Below, in pieces: positions 48,752 through 59,276 of a stretch of 64,000 nt of DNA; within the stretch, counting starts at the first letter, position 1, and each line of letters begins with the position of its first letter. The stretch comes from Bacteroidota bacterium. Lineage in GTDB: Bacteria; Bacteroidota; Bacteroidia; Cytophagales; Cyclobacteriaceae. Under the pieces are notes generated by a model, which was not told where the DNA came from, did not search any database, and saw only the letters and a list, made by a program, of their open reading frames with translations. The stretch spans positions 1-64,000 of the forward strand of contig JABDGP010000006.1 in the NCBI GenBank assembly GCA_013285945.1, read 5' to 3'. The translations under genes and the position numbers were made by a program.

Positions 48752-48817
48752 TTACAAGTACGTTCAAATCTAAAGCCGGATCAAGATTATTTTTGACAAT
48801 TCAATAACAAACAATCT

Positions 48818-49732
48818 GTGCCTGTCAGGAAAGCGCTTTTTATAGTTAATAAATTTTCGGGTGGAGGCTATCGCCCCGAAGTGGAGGGCCGCATCATCGA
48901 GCAATGCAAAAACTCCAATATTGAATGTCGGATTGAATTCACCCAAGGTCGTGGGCACGCTACCGAGCTTGCCCATGATGCTATTGACCAGTCCTTTGAT
49001 TTTGTTTTTGCTGTGGGGGGTGATGGCACGGTAAACGAAGTAGCTCAGGGACTGCTTGGCTCTGAGGTTGCCATGGGTATCCTTCCAAAGGGCTCTGGTA
49101 ATGGTTTGGCCCGACATTTAGGAATACCAATGAGTTTTAAGAAAGCTTTGAATATATTTCAACGGCCCCATGAGCAGTTGATCGATACTATGCAAGTGAA
49201 CGGAAAGCTTTCTGTAAATGTATCGGGAATTGGATTTGACGGACATATAGCAGGACTGTTTGAGAACAAAGAAAAACGAGGACTGATTGGTTACTCGAAA
49301 TTGGTGTTAAAAGAATTTCTCAGTTTTAAAGAATTTGAAGCTTCAATCGAGGTCAACGGAGACATCATAAAGTCGAGTTCTTTCATTATTGCGTTAGCCA
49401 ATTCGTCACAGTTTGGAAATAATGCCCGCGTTGCACCACAGGCTTCAGTATGTGATCAATTGATTGATATTTGTTTGATCAAAAAAGTGTCGGCTGCGCA
49501 CATGGCAGGATTTGCAGGTAAAATGTTTACTGGTAGTTTGAATAAGTCACGCTTCGTTGAAATACAGCGAGCGAAACATCTAAATATTAATTTGAAGGAG
49601 CGTATTGCTTATCACATCGATGGTGAAGCGATGCCAGCTACTGACAGGTTTGAAGTTATATTAAAGCCGGGTTCTCTTAAAGTTGTAGTGCTGGCACGCT
49701 CAAAATGGCACATGGAGAAATACCCAATCTAG
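48818..49732 (+). CDS. YegS/BmrU-type lipid (diacylglycerol) kinase
   Basis: FIVNKFSGGG, AVGGDGTVNEVAQGL, LPKGSGNGLARHLGIP. Confidence 0.92.
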   Translation: MPVRKALFIVNKFSGGGYRPEVEGRIIEQCKNSNIECRIEFTQGRGHATELAHDAIDQSFDFVFAVGGDGTVNEVAQGLLGSEVAMGILPKGSGNGLARHLGIPMSFKKALNIFQRPHEQLIDTMQVNGKLSVNVSGIGFDGHIAGLFENKEKRGLIGYSKLVLKEFLSFKEFEASIEVNGDIIKSSSFIIALANSSQFGNNARVAPQASVCDQLIDICLIKKVSAAHMAGFAGKMFTGSLNKSRFVEIQRAKHLNINLKERIAYHIDGEAMPATDRFEVILKPGSLKVVVLARSKWHMEKYPI

Positions 49733-49799
49733 GGTGACATCTAGCTGATGATCTTTTTCGTTAGATCATTCATTAAATTAATAATCAACCCAAAACTCC

Positions 49800-50927
49800 A
49801 TGAAAAGATTAGTTACTGTATTTGTTGTCATGGCCTTTGCCGGCTATGGATATGCGCAAAGTTTGTCATTGCCACCGAGTGGCAATAATCAAAAAGCGAA
49901 GGTGAGCCAGAATATTGGGCCCGTTGAGATTTCCATTACCTACAGCAGCCCGCGAGTTCATACTGCAAAAGGTGATGATCGCACCGGACACATTTGGGGC
50001 GAATTGGTTCCTTATGGTTTCCTTGAACAGGGATTTGGTTTTAACGCGATGCCCTGGCGCGCAGGTGCGAACGAAAATACCGTCATCAAATTCTCGCACG
50101 ACGTAAAGGTGGAAGGCAAAGATTTGAAGGCCGGCACGTATGGGTTGTTCCTCGCTCCTTCAAAAGACGGGCAGTGGACTTGGATATTCTCGTCAAACTC
50201 AACCAGCTGGGGTAGCTTCTTTTATAAACCAAATGAAGACGTATTGCGCGTAGATGTAACTCCACAAGATGCGCCATTTACAGATTACCTCATGTATGGC
50301 TTCGATGACCGCCAGGCGAATTCGGCGACTGCCTATTTGCAATGGGAGAAAAAACGCATTCCTCTTAGAATAGAAGAGACCGATGTAAACGACCTTTATT
50401 TATCTATGATCAGGAATCAGTTGCGCTCAACTCCCGGCTTTGATTATAGAAATTATTCTCAAGCTGCAACTTTCTGTGCACAGAATAAAATCAATCTTGA
50501 TGAAGCATTGGCTTGGGCAAATCGTGCGGCTGATCCGATCTTTGGAGGCCGCGAAGAGTTCACCACTATTCAGGCGAAATCTGCTGTGCTGAGTGCGATG
50601 GGAAAGGATGCCGATGCCGATGCTGCTATGGAAAAAGCTATCCATGCTCCCGATGCATCCGTTCAGGTTGTTCATCAGTACGGACGCACTCTGCTGAATG
50701 CCGGTAAAAATGATAAGGCGATGGAGGTATTCAAATTTAACGCTCAGAAAAATCCCACTGACAAGTTTACTCCGAATGTTGGTTTAGCCCGTGGTTACAC
50801 TGCCTTGGGCGACAAGAAGAGTGCAATCAAGTACTGGGAAGAGGCGATAAAGAATGTGCCTGAAAACCAGAAGGCAAATATTAAATTCTACCAGGGAGAA
50901 CTGGATAAATTGAAAGCAGGAAAGTAA
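49800..50927 (+). CDS. DUF2911 domain protein with TPR C-terminus
   Basis: GHIWGELVPYG...WRAGANENTVIKFSHDVKVEGKDLKAGTYGLF. Confidence 0.88.
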   Translation: MKRLVTVFVVMAFAGYGYAQSLSLPPSGNNQKAKVSQNIGPVEISITYSSPRVHTAKGDDRTGHIWGELVPYGFLEQGFGFNAMPWRAGANENTVIKFSHDVKVEGKDLKAGTYGLFLAPSKDGQWTWIFSSNSTSWGSFFYKPNEDVLRVDVTPQDAPFTDYLMYGFDDRQANSATAYLQWEKKRIPLRIEETDVNDLYLSMIRNQLRSTPGFDYRNYSQAATFCAQNKINLDEALAWANRAADPIFGGREEFTTIQAKSAVLSAMGKDADADAAMEKAIHAPDASVQVVHQYGRTLLNAGKNDKAMEVFKFNAQKNPTDKFTPNVGLARGYTALGDKKSAIKYWEEAIKNVPENQKANIKFYQGELDKLKAGK

Positions 50928-50947
50928 TAAGAGAACTAACCCAATTT

Positions 50948-50984
50948 AAAAGCCGTGATCATTTCGATTGCGGCTTTTTTATTT
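50948..50984. terminator. terminator between convergent genes
   Basis: aaaagccg...cggctttt + T tract. Confidence 0.7.
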
Positions 50985-51437
50985 CTTTTGATTCTGTTCA
51001 TACTCATGATCAATCAAAAGTTTTTTTTCGGAAGCAGCTTGCACCGCCAAAACATCGCATCGCTCATTTTCAGGATGACCCGCATGCCCTTTGATCCACA
51101 CGAATTTTGGTTTTAATTTTTGATGCAAGGGGATGTAGCGAAGCCACAGGTCAACGTTGGCTTTATCTTTAAAATTTTTCTTTTGCCAATTCCATAGCCA
51201 GCCTTTCTCTACAGCTTCCACCACGTACTTAGAATCAGAGTAAATTGTAATCGGAATATTATTTTTTTTGATAGCCTCCAAACCCTTAATTACTGCGAGT
51301 AACTCCATCCGGTTATTTGTTGTGAGGCGGAAACCCTCAGAGAGCTCTTTTTCTGCTTGGTTGAATTTGAGAATAGTGCCGTAGCCTCCGGGCCCTGGAT
51401 TGCCTTGTGCGGCTCCGTCTGTGTAGATACGAATCAT
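50979..51437 (-). CDS. rnhA: ribonuclease HI
   Basis: IYTDGAAQGNPGPGGYGTIL, NNRMELLAVIKGLEA, VWIKGHAGHPENERCD. Confidence 0.95.
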   Translation of the reverse strand: MIRIYTDGAAQGNPGPGGYGTILKFNQAEKELSEGFRLTTNNRMELLAVIKGLEAIKKNNIPITIYSDSKYVVEAVEKGWLWNWQKKNFKDKANVDLWLRYIPLHQKLKPKFVWIKGHAGHPENERCDVLAVQAASEKKLLIDHEYEQNQKK

Positions 51438-51456
51438 TGTAGTTGAACGATGAAAT

Positions 51457-52026
51457 TTAAGAAAGCATCATATTGCTTTTGAAAATCTTCACAGCAATAG
51501 ATAGAAGTATAACACCAAATACTCTGCGCAAAACAGCAAAGCCTGATTTTCCGATTTTCTGTTCAAGCCATGAGCTCGATCGAAGCACGATGTAAACGAA
51601 TATAAGATTCACTACTATTCCAATGAGTATGTCACTTTCTTCGTAAACTGCTCTAAGTGAAAGGATCGTAGTCAATGTTCCGGCTCCGGCAATTAATGGA
51701 AATGCAATAGGCACAATAGATCCCGAACCTTTGGCATCGGGGTCATCTTTGATAAGTGTTATGCCAAGGATCATCTCCATGGCTATAATGAACATAACAA
51801 TGGAACCGGCGACAGCAAACGAGCCAACGTCCAGACCGAATAAATTCAAAATCGATTGGCCTAAATAGAGAAACGCAACCATCAATGCTGCCGCGATGGC
51901 GGTCGCACGCTCGGCATAAATCCTTCCTTCTCGTTTTCGAATGAGGATGATGAACGGAATTGAACCGACAACATCAATTACCGAAAAGAGAATTAATGTA
52001 ACTGAAAATATTTCCTTGAAGTCCAT
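51457..52026 (-). CDS. MarC family membrane protein
   Basis: VTLILFSVIDVVGSIPFIILIRKREGRIYAERATAIA; PLIAGAGTLTTILSL. Confidence 0.88.
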   Translation of the reverse strand: MDFKEIFSVTLILFSVIDVVGSIPFIILIRKREGRIYAERATAIAAALMVAFLYLGQSILNLFGLDVGSFAVAGSIVMFIIAMEMILGITLIKDDPDAKGSGSIVPIAFPLIAGAGTLTTILSLRAVYEESDILIGIVVNLIFVYIVLRSSSWLEQKIGKSGFAVLRRVFGVILLSIAVKIFKSNMMLS

Positions 52027-52127
52027 GGCAATTGGTTGTGGACTCTAATTTAATGAAAAAGAAACAGGTAGTCTTACTAATCGAAAAGACCTGGTTTAAA
52101 CTATTGAATGTCAATTGAAAATGCGGG

Positions 52128-52352
52128 CTAATTCAAGTCTCGCAGAAATCTTGATTCTTGAAAATTGAAATAGGTCTTTTGATGTGCTACGCTATTAAAA
52201 TAATAGAACCCTAAAATATTGTTTTCTGAATCGAGTAGCTCATCAACGTTTCGACCATTGCGAGGTGAGGGCTGAATTTTATAAATCACTTTGCCGCGAA
52301 GTTTCGAACGAAGGGTCTTGTTGAGAATTTCAACCCAGTTGCGGTCATCCAT
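52128..52352 (-). CDS. small hypothetical protein, 74 aa
   Basis: Isolated ORF in an otherwise empty gap. Confidence 0.45.
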   Translation of the reverse strand: MDDRNWVEILNKTLRSKLRGKVIYKIQPSPRNGRNVDELLDSENNILGFYYFNSVAHQKTYFNFQESRFLRDLN

Positions 52353-52459
52353 TTTTTTACTAATGTACTCAATAAGTAGCTGAGTATTTGTGAGTGATGA
52401 GAACTGAAATCTGAATCAATGTTAGCTCTTTTAAAAATTCAATTGAATAAAAAAAGAAA

Positions 52460-52481
52460 CAGGCGCCCTTGCGAGGCGCCC
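52460..52481 (-). terminator. terminator downstream of porin
   Basis: ggcgcc cttgcga ggcgcc, followed on minus strand by T-rich tract. Confidence 0.65.
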
Positions 52482-52506
52482 ATTTGCAAACTAAACTAAA
52501 CTGCTT

Positions 52507-53928
52507 TTAGAAAAAGAACTGGTATTGCATGTTAAGCTGGCGCTTGGTACTGCTATTGAGATTAAGAGCCGTGCCATTCGGTGTATAAGTCGGACGAATC
52601 TGATAATCCAAAGTGATTTTTGCGGTATGACCCTTGATCAACCAATTCATCCCAAAATCATACACATTCATTTGTTTATCAAGGCGATCGTACTTAGCAC
52701 TTTGCAGAGTTACGTAAGGCATTAACGTGCCGTTGCCTTCACCCAAAAGATCCTTCTTTAATAAGTATCCCGCTTGCGCATAAATTACATTGCCTGTGCC
52801 AAACATAGGGAATGCAGTGCCCTGGCTATTCGCCTGAGCGGTGCCAGTAGGGGGTGAGACAATACCGTTGGCTGGATTCATACTTGCATTATAACGAAGA
52901 TATCCTTGACCATAATCTGTATGGAAATAACCTGCATAGGCATTGAATGCTGTTCCTTTCTCTGTGTTAAGCGGAGCATCATAGAATACTGCAACCGACC
53001 AAAGGTCCATATCGTGATACTTTGTGCCAGCCAATGTTCCATCGCCTGTCCAGGTGGCATTTGTTTGGTGAATAAATCCACCTTCGAGATTCAGCACTTT
53101 CTTCTTGCCTAAATAAGTTCCAGTCATATAAGGTGTCACGTGAGATTCTTTGTCGAAGAAATTCCACATGAAGAAACCCTGATATTGTTTGTTGTGACCG
53201 ACTTGTGCAAAAGTTGCATTGGGGCTGTTGGGTGCAAAGGTGAGTGGCGTAGCAACTGTACCGTTGGTATTTACTGGAAATGGATCAGTGAGAACCAATC
53301 GATAATCCAATCTTCCGAGCTGCCCGCGGGCGTACATACTCAGCTTGCGCGAGAACTCATCGGTTTGGTCGACAGTAGCTTGTGCAAATACGGGCACATC
53401 CAGACTCATGATCGTGCCAATGCTAGGCTGACTAAAGCGCGAAAGACCATTGGCAATTGTTAAGCCTCCACCAAGAAAGAGGATATCACTTCCTTTTTTG
53501 ATTCTGTAATCGGCAAGGGCGTCATGAATAAAGAATTGGGTTTTTCTATTTACATAAGGAGAGCCGTTGTCAGGTGAGCCGCCATTTCCCGATAGGAAAT
53601 CGAAATTATTTTGACCCATCTGAAAATAGAATGTCACGTGGTCAGTTAACTGGCCATATAGCTGGAAGCGGGTTCTGCGAAGCCCTATGTCAAACCCGTT
53701 TGACTTTGGAGCCCCTAAAACAGTAGTGCCCGGATTGTAGTCTGCATAACGGAACCAGGCTTGGTTAAGAAAAGTAGCTTTGATATAATGAGTACCATCG
53801 TCATTGAGACTAAGCCGCAATTCTTCAATAGCTTTCTTGGTTTCCTTTTTCGGTTCTTCTTTAGGCTGCTCTTGTGCAAAGCCCTTAAGCCCGGCCAACA
53901 CGACAAATAGTAGAATACTTTTTTTCAT
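52507..53928 (-). CDS. porin-like outer membrane protein
   Basis: Signal peptide, GFDIGLRRTRFQLYGQLTDHVTFYFQMGQNN, C-terminal Phe of OMPs (MQYQFFF). Confidence 0.8.
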   Translation of the reverse strand: MKKSILLFVVLAGLKGFAQEQPKEEPKKETKKAIEELRLSLNDDGTHYIKATFLNQAWFRYADYNPGTTVLGAPKSNGFDIGLRRTRFQLYGQLTDHVTFYFQMGQNNFDFLSGNGGSPDNGSPYVNRKTQFFIHDALADYRIKKGSDILFLGGGLTIANGLSRFSQPSIGTIMSLDVPVFAQATVDQTDEFSRKLSMYARGQLGRLDYRLVLTDPFPVNTNGTVATPLTFAPNSPNATFAQVGHNKQYQGFFMWNFFDKESHVTPYMTGTYLGKKKVLNLEGGFIHQTNATWTGDGTLAGTKYHDMDLWSVAVFYDAPLNTEKGTAFNAYAGYFHTDYGQGYLRYNASMNPANGIVSPPTGTAQANSQGTAFPMFGTGNVIYAQAGYLLKKDLLGEGNGTLMPYVTLQSAKYDRLDKQMNVYDFGMNWLIKGHTAKITLDYQIRPTYTPNGTALNLNSSTKRQLNMQYQFFF

Positions 53929-53964
53929 CGATTATAAATTTAAGCATGACTTATTAATGATTGA

Positions 53965-55578
53965 TTACGACAATTTCTTTGTAGCCAACGGATGACTTGA
54001 CAAACCTTTGTGCTTATCTAAACCGGTGAGAGTTACATGCCCGCCGGCGCTATGATAATCCTCTTCAAAGTGGTGTAGAGCTTCCTGGAAAGTATGGTCC
54101 ACCAATTTGGCTTCGGCAAAATTGAATTTGATTTTCTTGCCGGGCTTTAACTTGGTCCACATTTTTTGGAAGCCCATCAGGTTTGAGAAGATGGCAGACT
54201 GCTTCACATTTACAGTATAGCCTTCAGTGGTTTCTTTCACTTCATAATTTGCTTTGAACAAGCTAGTGATCGGCGCACCATTGATCAGGTGGAAAATAAA
54301 CTTTACAACTATACCGGCAGCAACACCCATCAACAAGTCCTCAGCTACGGTAACGAAAATGGTTACCAGGAAAATAACCAGCTGTTCTGCTCCTATTTTA
54401 TATGTACTTATAAATTCTTTAGGAGAAGCCAAACGATAAGCCACCATAATCAGCATACCTGCAAGAGCAGCATTTGGAATCATCTCAATCACTGGGATCA
54501 GCAGCAGCATTGACACTAGCAGAAATAATCCGTGAAAGAAATTAGCCCAACGGGTACGGCCACCAAATCCAACATTGGCTGAGCTACGCGCTACTTCAGA
54601 TATCATGGGCAGCCCGCCCAAAGCACCGGATACTCCGTTGCCAAGCGCAAGTGCACTTAAGTCTTTATTATAATCTGATTTACGCTTCCATGGATCAAGA
54701 CCATCAAGAGCCTTTACCGTGAGCAATGACTCCAGGCTGTTTACAAAAAGAAACATAAACACATAATACCAAAATGTGCCTGTGCTAATGGCAGCAAAGC
54801 TCGCATTGAATTTCACTTCCTTCCAGAAATCGCCAACGTGCACTAATGCAAAATGTTTGTTGCCCGAGTCAACAAGTGTTCCCAGGTTTAGGTAGATACC
54901 AAGTGGAATCATCACCAGCAGTACCAACATTGGTGCGGGTATCTTTTTAAAGATCCCACCAATAGCAGGCAATCCGAAAAGGATAATTAAGCTGCCTATA
55001 CCAATAATTGCAATTTCAGGTTTAGCATTTGCAATGAATGTAGGTATGTGAGTATACAGACCGATTGGACTTAGTCCTTTCCCTGCTGCATCTTTTAAAA
55101 GAGATGCATCAACACCAAGCAGAATTGGAAATTGTTTAGCGAAAATTAAAACACCGATGGCTGCCAACATTCCATGCACAGCTGAGTGCGGAAAGAAATC
55201 GCTGTACGATCCGAATTTTAAAAAGCCAAGTACTACTTGAATGATAGCCATGATAACAATTGCACCACAGGCGAGTTGTACGCCACTGGCTCCTTCAATC
55301 TTCAAGGCATCTAATGCCAGAACTGCACCTGAGCAAACCGTGATCAAACCGGCAGCAGGGCCTTTGATAGTCATTCGTCCGCCCATAAAGAAGCTCACAA
55401 CAATTCCCCCAACCATGGCTGTAAGCACGCCCATAGCTGCAGGGAATTTGCTGGCGCTGGCGATACCAAGGCTTAGCGGCAAGGCTAATAAAAATACGAG
55501 GAACCCGGATAAAGCATCTGCAGTCCAATTTTGCTTCAGCCCTTCAAGTCCATCTTTAGGAATTTCAAGAGTTTTCAT
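53965..55578 (-). CDS. SulP family inorganic anion transporter
   Basis: GLKQNWTADALSGFLVFLLALPLSLGIASASKFP; SGALGGLPMISEVARSSANVGFGGRTRWANFFHG; C-terminal STAS-like segment. Confidence 0.93.
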   Translation of the reverse strand: MKTLEIPKDGLEGLKQNWTADALSGFLVFLLALPLSLGIASASKFPAAMGVLTAMVGGIVVSFFMGGRMTIKGPAAGLITVCSGAVLALDALKIEGASGVQLACGAIVIMAIIQVVLGFLKFGSYSDFFPHSAVHGMLAAIGVLIFAKQFPILLGVDASLLKDAAGKGLSPIGLYTHIPTFIANAKPEIAIIGIGSLIILFGLPAIGGIFKKIPAPMLVLLVMIPLGIYLNLGTLVDSGNKHFALVHVGDFWKEVKFNASFAAISTGTFWYYVFMFLFVNSLESLLTVKALDGLDPWKRKSDYNKDLSALALGNGVSGALGGLPMISEVARSSANVGFGGRTRWANFFHGLFLLVSMLLLIPVIEMIPNAALAGMLIMVAYRLASPKEFISTYKIGAEQLVIFLVTIFVTVAEDLLMGVAAGIVVKFIFHLINGAPITSLFKANYEVKETTEGYTVNVKQSAIFSNLMGFQKMWTKLKPGKKIKFNFAEAKLVDHTFQEALHHFEEDYHSAGGHVTLTGLDKHKGLSSHPLATKKLS

Positions 55579-55756
55579 TTTTTACTTTTAAGTTTAAAAT
55601 CGACTTCCATGTTTTGTTGTTTTCAGTCCGGGTGCAAATCATGTGAAAATCATTTTCCTCGGACACTTTTTATACGATACGATTGATTTCACTGATCGTG
55701 CCAGTAAATAGCATCATTGGCATTTCAAGCCTGCCTAATTATGCAGGAGAAATTTA

Positions 55757-56125
55757 TCAGATAAGGAGATGGCAGTTGAGGAGAAACAGCGGTGGCTGCG
55801 CAGCAATGTGCTGGTATGAGTGTTGGATAAAGACCTGCGAAGACTTTATTAATTCATGATGACGATAAAAAACTGAAATCAGATTAAAGTCAAAGAGGGA
55901 AGTAAATTCTTTGTGACCTAATCCGTCTTCCTCATTTGCATCCAGTTCTTCAGCGAAGATGCAGAAAAGCTGTGTTTGACTGGCACTTGATGAATTCACT
56001 AATTGAGTACCGGCATTTTCAGTTTTATCAGAGGGGCCGGCGGGTAATATTACAGGAGCCAGCAACTCCACTGAGAAGATAATAAGCGCAAAAAATTTTA
56101 TAAACTGATGTAAATTTCGATGCAT
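55757..56125 (-). CDS. small exported protein of unknown function
   Basis: 122 aa, signal-anchor FFALIIFSVELLAPVILP; hydrophobic C-terminus AAQPPLFLLNCHLLI. Confidence 0.55.
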   Translation of the reverse strand: MHRNLHQFIKFFALIIFSVELLAPVILPAGPSDKTENAGTQLVNSSSASQTQLFCIFAEELDANEEDGLGHKEFTSLFDFNLISVFYRHHELIKSSQVFIQHSYQHIAAQPPLFLLNCHLLI

Positions 56126-56311
56126 GATTATCTCTGCGAAATGTAAAGGTTATAAGAATTGCGTCACATTTCAAAATTTTTATATAAGTGGAAAGCAACC
56201 CGGGTTAACTTTAAAGTTGAGTTGTATAAAATAACCGTCCGTGGTTTAATAGGCTGCCCTGAGTAAATTTGAACCGCGAATGTCATGGATTTTTTTACAT
56301 TTGCGCAGTTT

Positions 56312-56671
56312 ATGAAGAATATAAACCATATTAGCGTGTTGTCTTACACATTCGTGGTTATCTTCTTATACACTTTTATTGTTTCACTATCCGTTAATTT
56401 CTGGACAGATTACCCAAAGGAACAAGGGTATAATGTTTCCAAAAGCAGTAGCCTTCCTTCCAAGTCTGATAATCAACTTCCTTACGAAGAAAGAGAGATT
56501 GAAAAGGATGACGACCCTCAACAGGATTTCTTTTTTGTTTGCCAGTTTGGTGTCTCTGCTCCAGTCTTGATCGCCGGAGCATGGTGCGAATTGATTCATA
56601 GTGCGCCACTCGCAATAGGTACTATTTCAGACATCCCATTGTATCTGGCCGACCGCTCTCTTCGAATCTGA
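56312..56671 (+). CDS. small membrane/exported protein of unknown function
   Basis: ATG 56312 MKNINHISVLSYTFVVIFLYTFIVSLSVNFW; track start 56285 probably too early. Confidence 0.5.
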   Translation: MKNINHISVLSYTFVVIFLYTFIVSLSVNFWTDYPKEQGYNVSKSSSLPSKSDNQLPYEEREIEKDDDPQQDFFFVCQFGVSAPVLIAGAWCELIHSAPLAIGTISDIPLYLADRSLRI

Positions 56672-56778
56672 ATTGAAAAAATATCCGCCCACCGGTACCG
56701 GTGCGGTTATAATCAGCAGGCAGACCTGCAGCTCAAACTGTTTCTTCAACGGACAATCCTAAGGTAATATTAATAGTT

Positions 56779-59274
56779 ATGCAGAATTCTTCTTTTGATG
56801 AACATGAAGTGCTCCATGAGCTGAAGCACTACCTGCCTGAGCAGGCATCGCTCAAAGATTTTATTCATCAGAACACGTTGCAGGCATTTCAGAAATTGAA
56901 ATTCCACGACGCGCTTCATCGAGCTTCTGAAATGTTTGGGTATAAGGTTTCACTTAAGTTAAGCGAATTCCGATCCCTTTACGATTCCAAAAAAATCAGA
57001 GAAGACATTCTTGAAAAAGTAATTATTGAACGAAAGGGAGCAAGCGCTCTTAAGGAATGGAAAGAAAAGGTGTGTTCTGGGAAATATAGTATGCACAGCC
57101 CTCCGCGTATAGGAGCGCTGCGATCGAACTGGAAGCGTCAATATCATATTGATATGGATTCGCTGGTGCAACCCGTTCTTTTCAGAATCCTGTGTAGTTA
57201 TCTTGATCAGGGAATTTCGATATGGAATTTTCCGGTAAAGGGAAAAAGCTTTCTGGAGTCAATGAGGGAAATAGAGAAAGTCGGCCTGTCTAGTTTTTTT
57301 AGAACAAAGCGAGCAAAAAAATACCTGTTGGATGATAATTGTGAGATTGCTGATTTATTGGAAATACTAATTGGCGATGAGTCGCTCTACAAACAGTATT
57401 TGTTCGACCAGCAGTTTTCGCATATGGGATGGTCGGGTATGGTTTCAGTTGTCGAAACCAGCCCGTCAACACTTTTGGATACGAAAAAGATTTCAGTGCA
57501 TGATCTCGTGGTATTTGAGCTTCTCATGGAGATCGATATCATGGACTACAACTTTGGCAAAGACTGGATGCCACTCAGTACAAAGATTAGTGAGCGCCCT
57601 ATTGACTTGTTTGCCGATGTTCATCTAACGGAATTGCGCGAAGTATTAATCATCTGGCAAGAAGCATTTGAGTGGAGTTATTATGATCAGGTGTTGGCAG
57701 GAATTGTTTCAACATCCAAAGCCACCAATCATCAACAGGTGCAATCCAAAACTTTCCAGTCTTTATTCTGCATAGACGATCGTGAAGATTCCTTTAGAAG
57801 ATATCTTGAGAAAGCAGACCCTAAATGTGAGACCTTTGCTACTCCGGGTTTCTTTAGCATGGAATTTTTCTATCAGCCTGAAGATGGGAAATTCTATACC
57901 AAAGTTTGTCCGGCGCCCGTCACGCCAAAATATTTAATTAAAGGATCGAATAACAAAGAAAAGCGAGAACAGGATGTTCATTTCTCAAAACATACGACCT
58001 CATTTTATTCCGGCTGGTTGATCTCACAGACTCTCGGTTTCTGGTCGGCTTTGAAATTGTTTGTTAATATTTTCAGACCGTCGATCAGCCCGGCTACGGC
58101 TTCCTCGTTCCAGCACATGGACAGGCACTCTCAACTGACTATTGAAAATAAAGACCCTAAGAGCACAGAAAACGGTTTGCAGATTGGTTTTACAGTTGCA
58201 GAGATGGCGCAGCGTCTTGAAGGGATGCTGATGAGTATTGGCTTGGTGAAAGATTTTGCTCCGATAGTTTATATCGTTGGTCACGGTTCCAGTAGTGTTA
58301 ACAACCCACATTATGCGGCCTACGACTGCGGGGCCTGTTCTGGCCGTCCCGGCTCGGTAAATGCCCGAGTTGCCTGCTATATGGCTAACCACCCTGAGGT
58401 GCGAAAAATTCTTGCTGAACGTGGGATTGCAATTCCGACATCAACGCAATTTCTTGGCGCCCTGCACGATACCACGCGCGACGAGATCGCTTTCTTTGAT
58501 GAGAACTCATTAACTGTTACCAACCGCGAAAATCACACGATTAATGAAAAGGTATTTGCGAAGGCATTAGATAATAATGCCAAAGAAAGATCACGCAGGT
58601 TTGAGCTTGTAAATTCAAAATTGACCCCGGAAAAAATTCATGATGAAGTTCGTAAGAGGTCCGTTTCCTTATTTGAGCCTCGGCCTGAGCTGAATCATGC
58701 GACTAACACGCTTTGTGTGGTGGCAAGGAGATCGTTGTCTAAGAATTTGTTTCTGGATAGGCGCGCATTTCATAATTCATATAATTATGCCATTGATCCC
58801 GATGGTAAATATTTATTGAACATACTTCGGCCTGCTGCGCCCGTTTGCGGTGGCATCAATTTAGAGTATTTCTTTTCACGTGTAGACAACCAAAAGCTTG
58901 GCGCAGGAACCAAATTGCCTCACAACGTCATGGGACTCTTTGGTGTGGCGAATGGTATTGACGGGGATTTGCGGCCGGGCTTGCCGAGTCAGATGATCGA
59001 AGTACATGACCCTATTCGGTTGATGATCATTGTAGAGCACTTCCCGAAAGTAGTGCTTGAAACTATTCTTCGCTCACCTGAAACCTACGAGTGGTTTATC
59101 AATGACTGGGTTAAGCTTGTAGTAGTTAATCCTGAAACTTTCGAACTATCACTTTTTAAAGAAGGGCAGTTCTATCCGTACGAACCATTGCAGAAGAAAA
59201 TTGAGACGGTCTTAAATCTCGCACCCCTATTCGAAACTAATATTGACAATTTGCCGGTTTACGCCATCGCATAA
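56779..59274 (+). CDS. dabA: DabA-like inorganic carbon transporter subunit (DUF2309/UPF0753)
   Basis: SLFCIDDREDSFRRYLEK and VGHGSSSVNNPHYAAYDCGACSGRPGSVNARV, consistent with Zn-binding C/D and H/C residues of DabA. Confidence 0.92.
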   Translation: MQNSSFDEHEVLHELKHYLPEQASLKDFIHQNTLQAFQKLKFHDALHRASEMFGYKVSLKLSEFRSLYDSKKIREDILEKVIIERKGASALKEWKEKVCSGKYSMHSPPRIGALRSNWKRQYHIDMDSLVQPVLFRILCSYLDQGISIWNFPVKGKSFLESMREIEKVGLSSFFRTKRAKKYLLDDNCEIADLLEILIGDESLYKQYLFDQQFSHMGWSGMVSVVETSPSTLLDTKKISVHDLVVFELLMEIDIMDYNFGKDWMPLSTKISERPIDLFADVHLTELREVLIIWQEAFEWSYYDQVLAGIVSTSKATNHQQVQSKTFQSLFCIDDREDSFRRYLEKADPKCETFATPGFFSMEFFYQPEDGKFYTKVCPAPVTPKYLIKGSNNKEKREQDVHFSKHTTSFYSGWLISQTLGFWSALKLFVNIFRPSISPATASSFQHMDRHSQLTIENKDPKSTENGLQIGFTVAEMAQRLEGMLMSIGLVKDFAPIVYIVGHGSSSVNNPHYAAYDCGACSGRPGSVNARVACYMANHPEVRKILAERGIAIPTSTQFLGALHDTTRDEIAFFDENSLTVTNRENHTINEKVFAKALDNNAKERSRRFELVNSKLTPEKIHDEVRKRSVSLFEPRPELNHATNTLCVVARRSLSKNLFLDRRAFHNSYNYAIDPDGKYLLNILRPAAPVCGGINLEYFFSRVDNQKLGAGTKLPHNVMGLFGVANGIDGDLRPGLPSQMIEVHDPIRLMIIVEHFPKVVLETILRSPETYEWFINDWVKLVVVNPETFELSLFKEGQFYPYEPLQKKIETVLNLAPLFETNIDNLPVYAIA

Positions 59275-59276
59275 TT

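Noticed and set aside
58024-58392. 122-aa minus-strand ORF opposite dabA
   Set aside because: Overlaps the catalytic region of DabA; no independent support.
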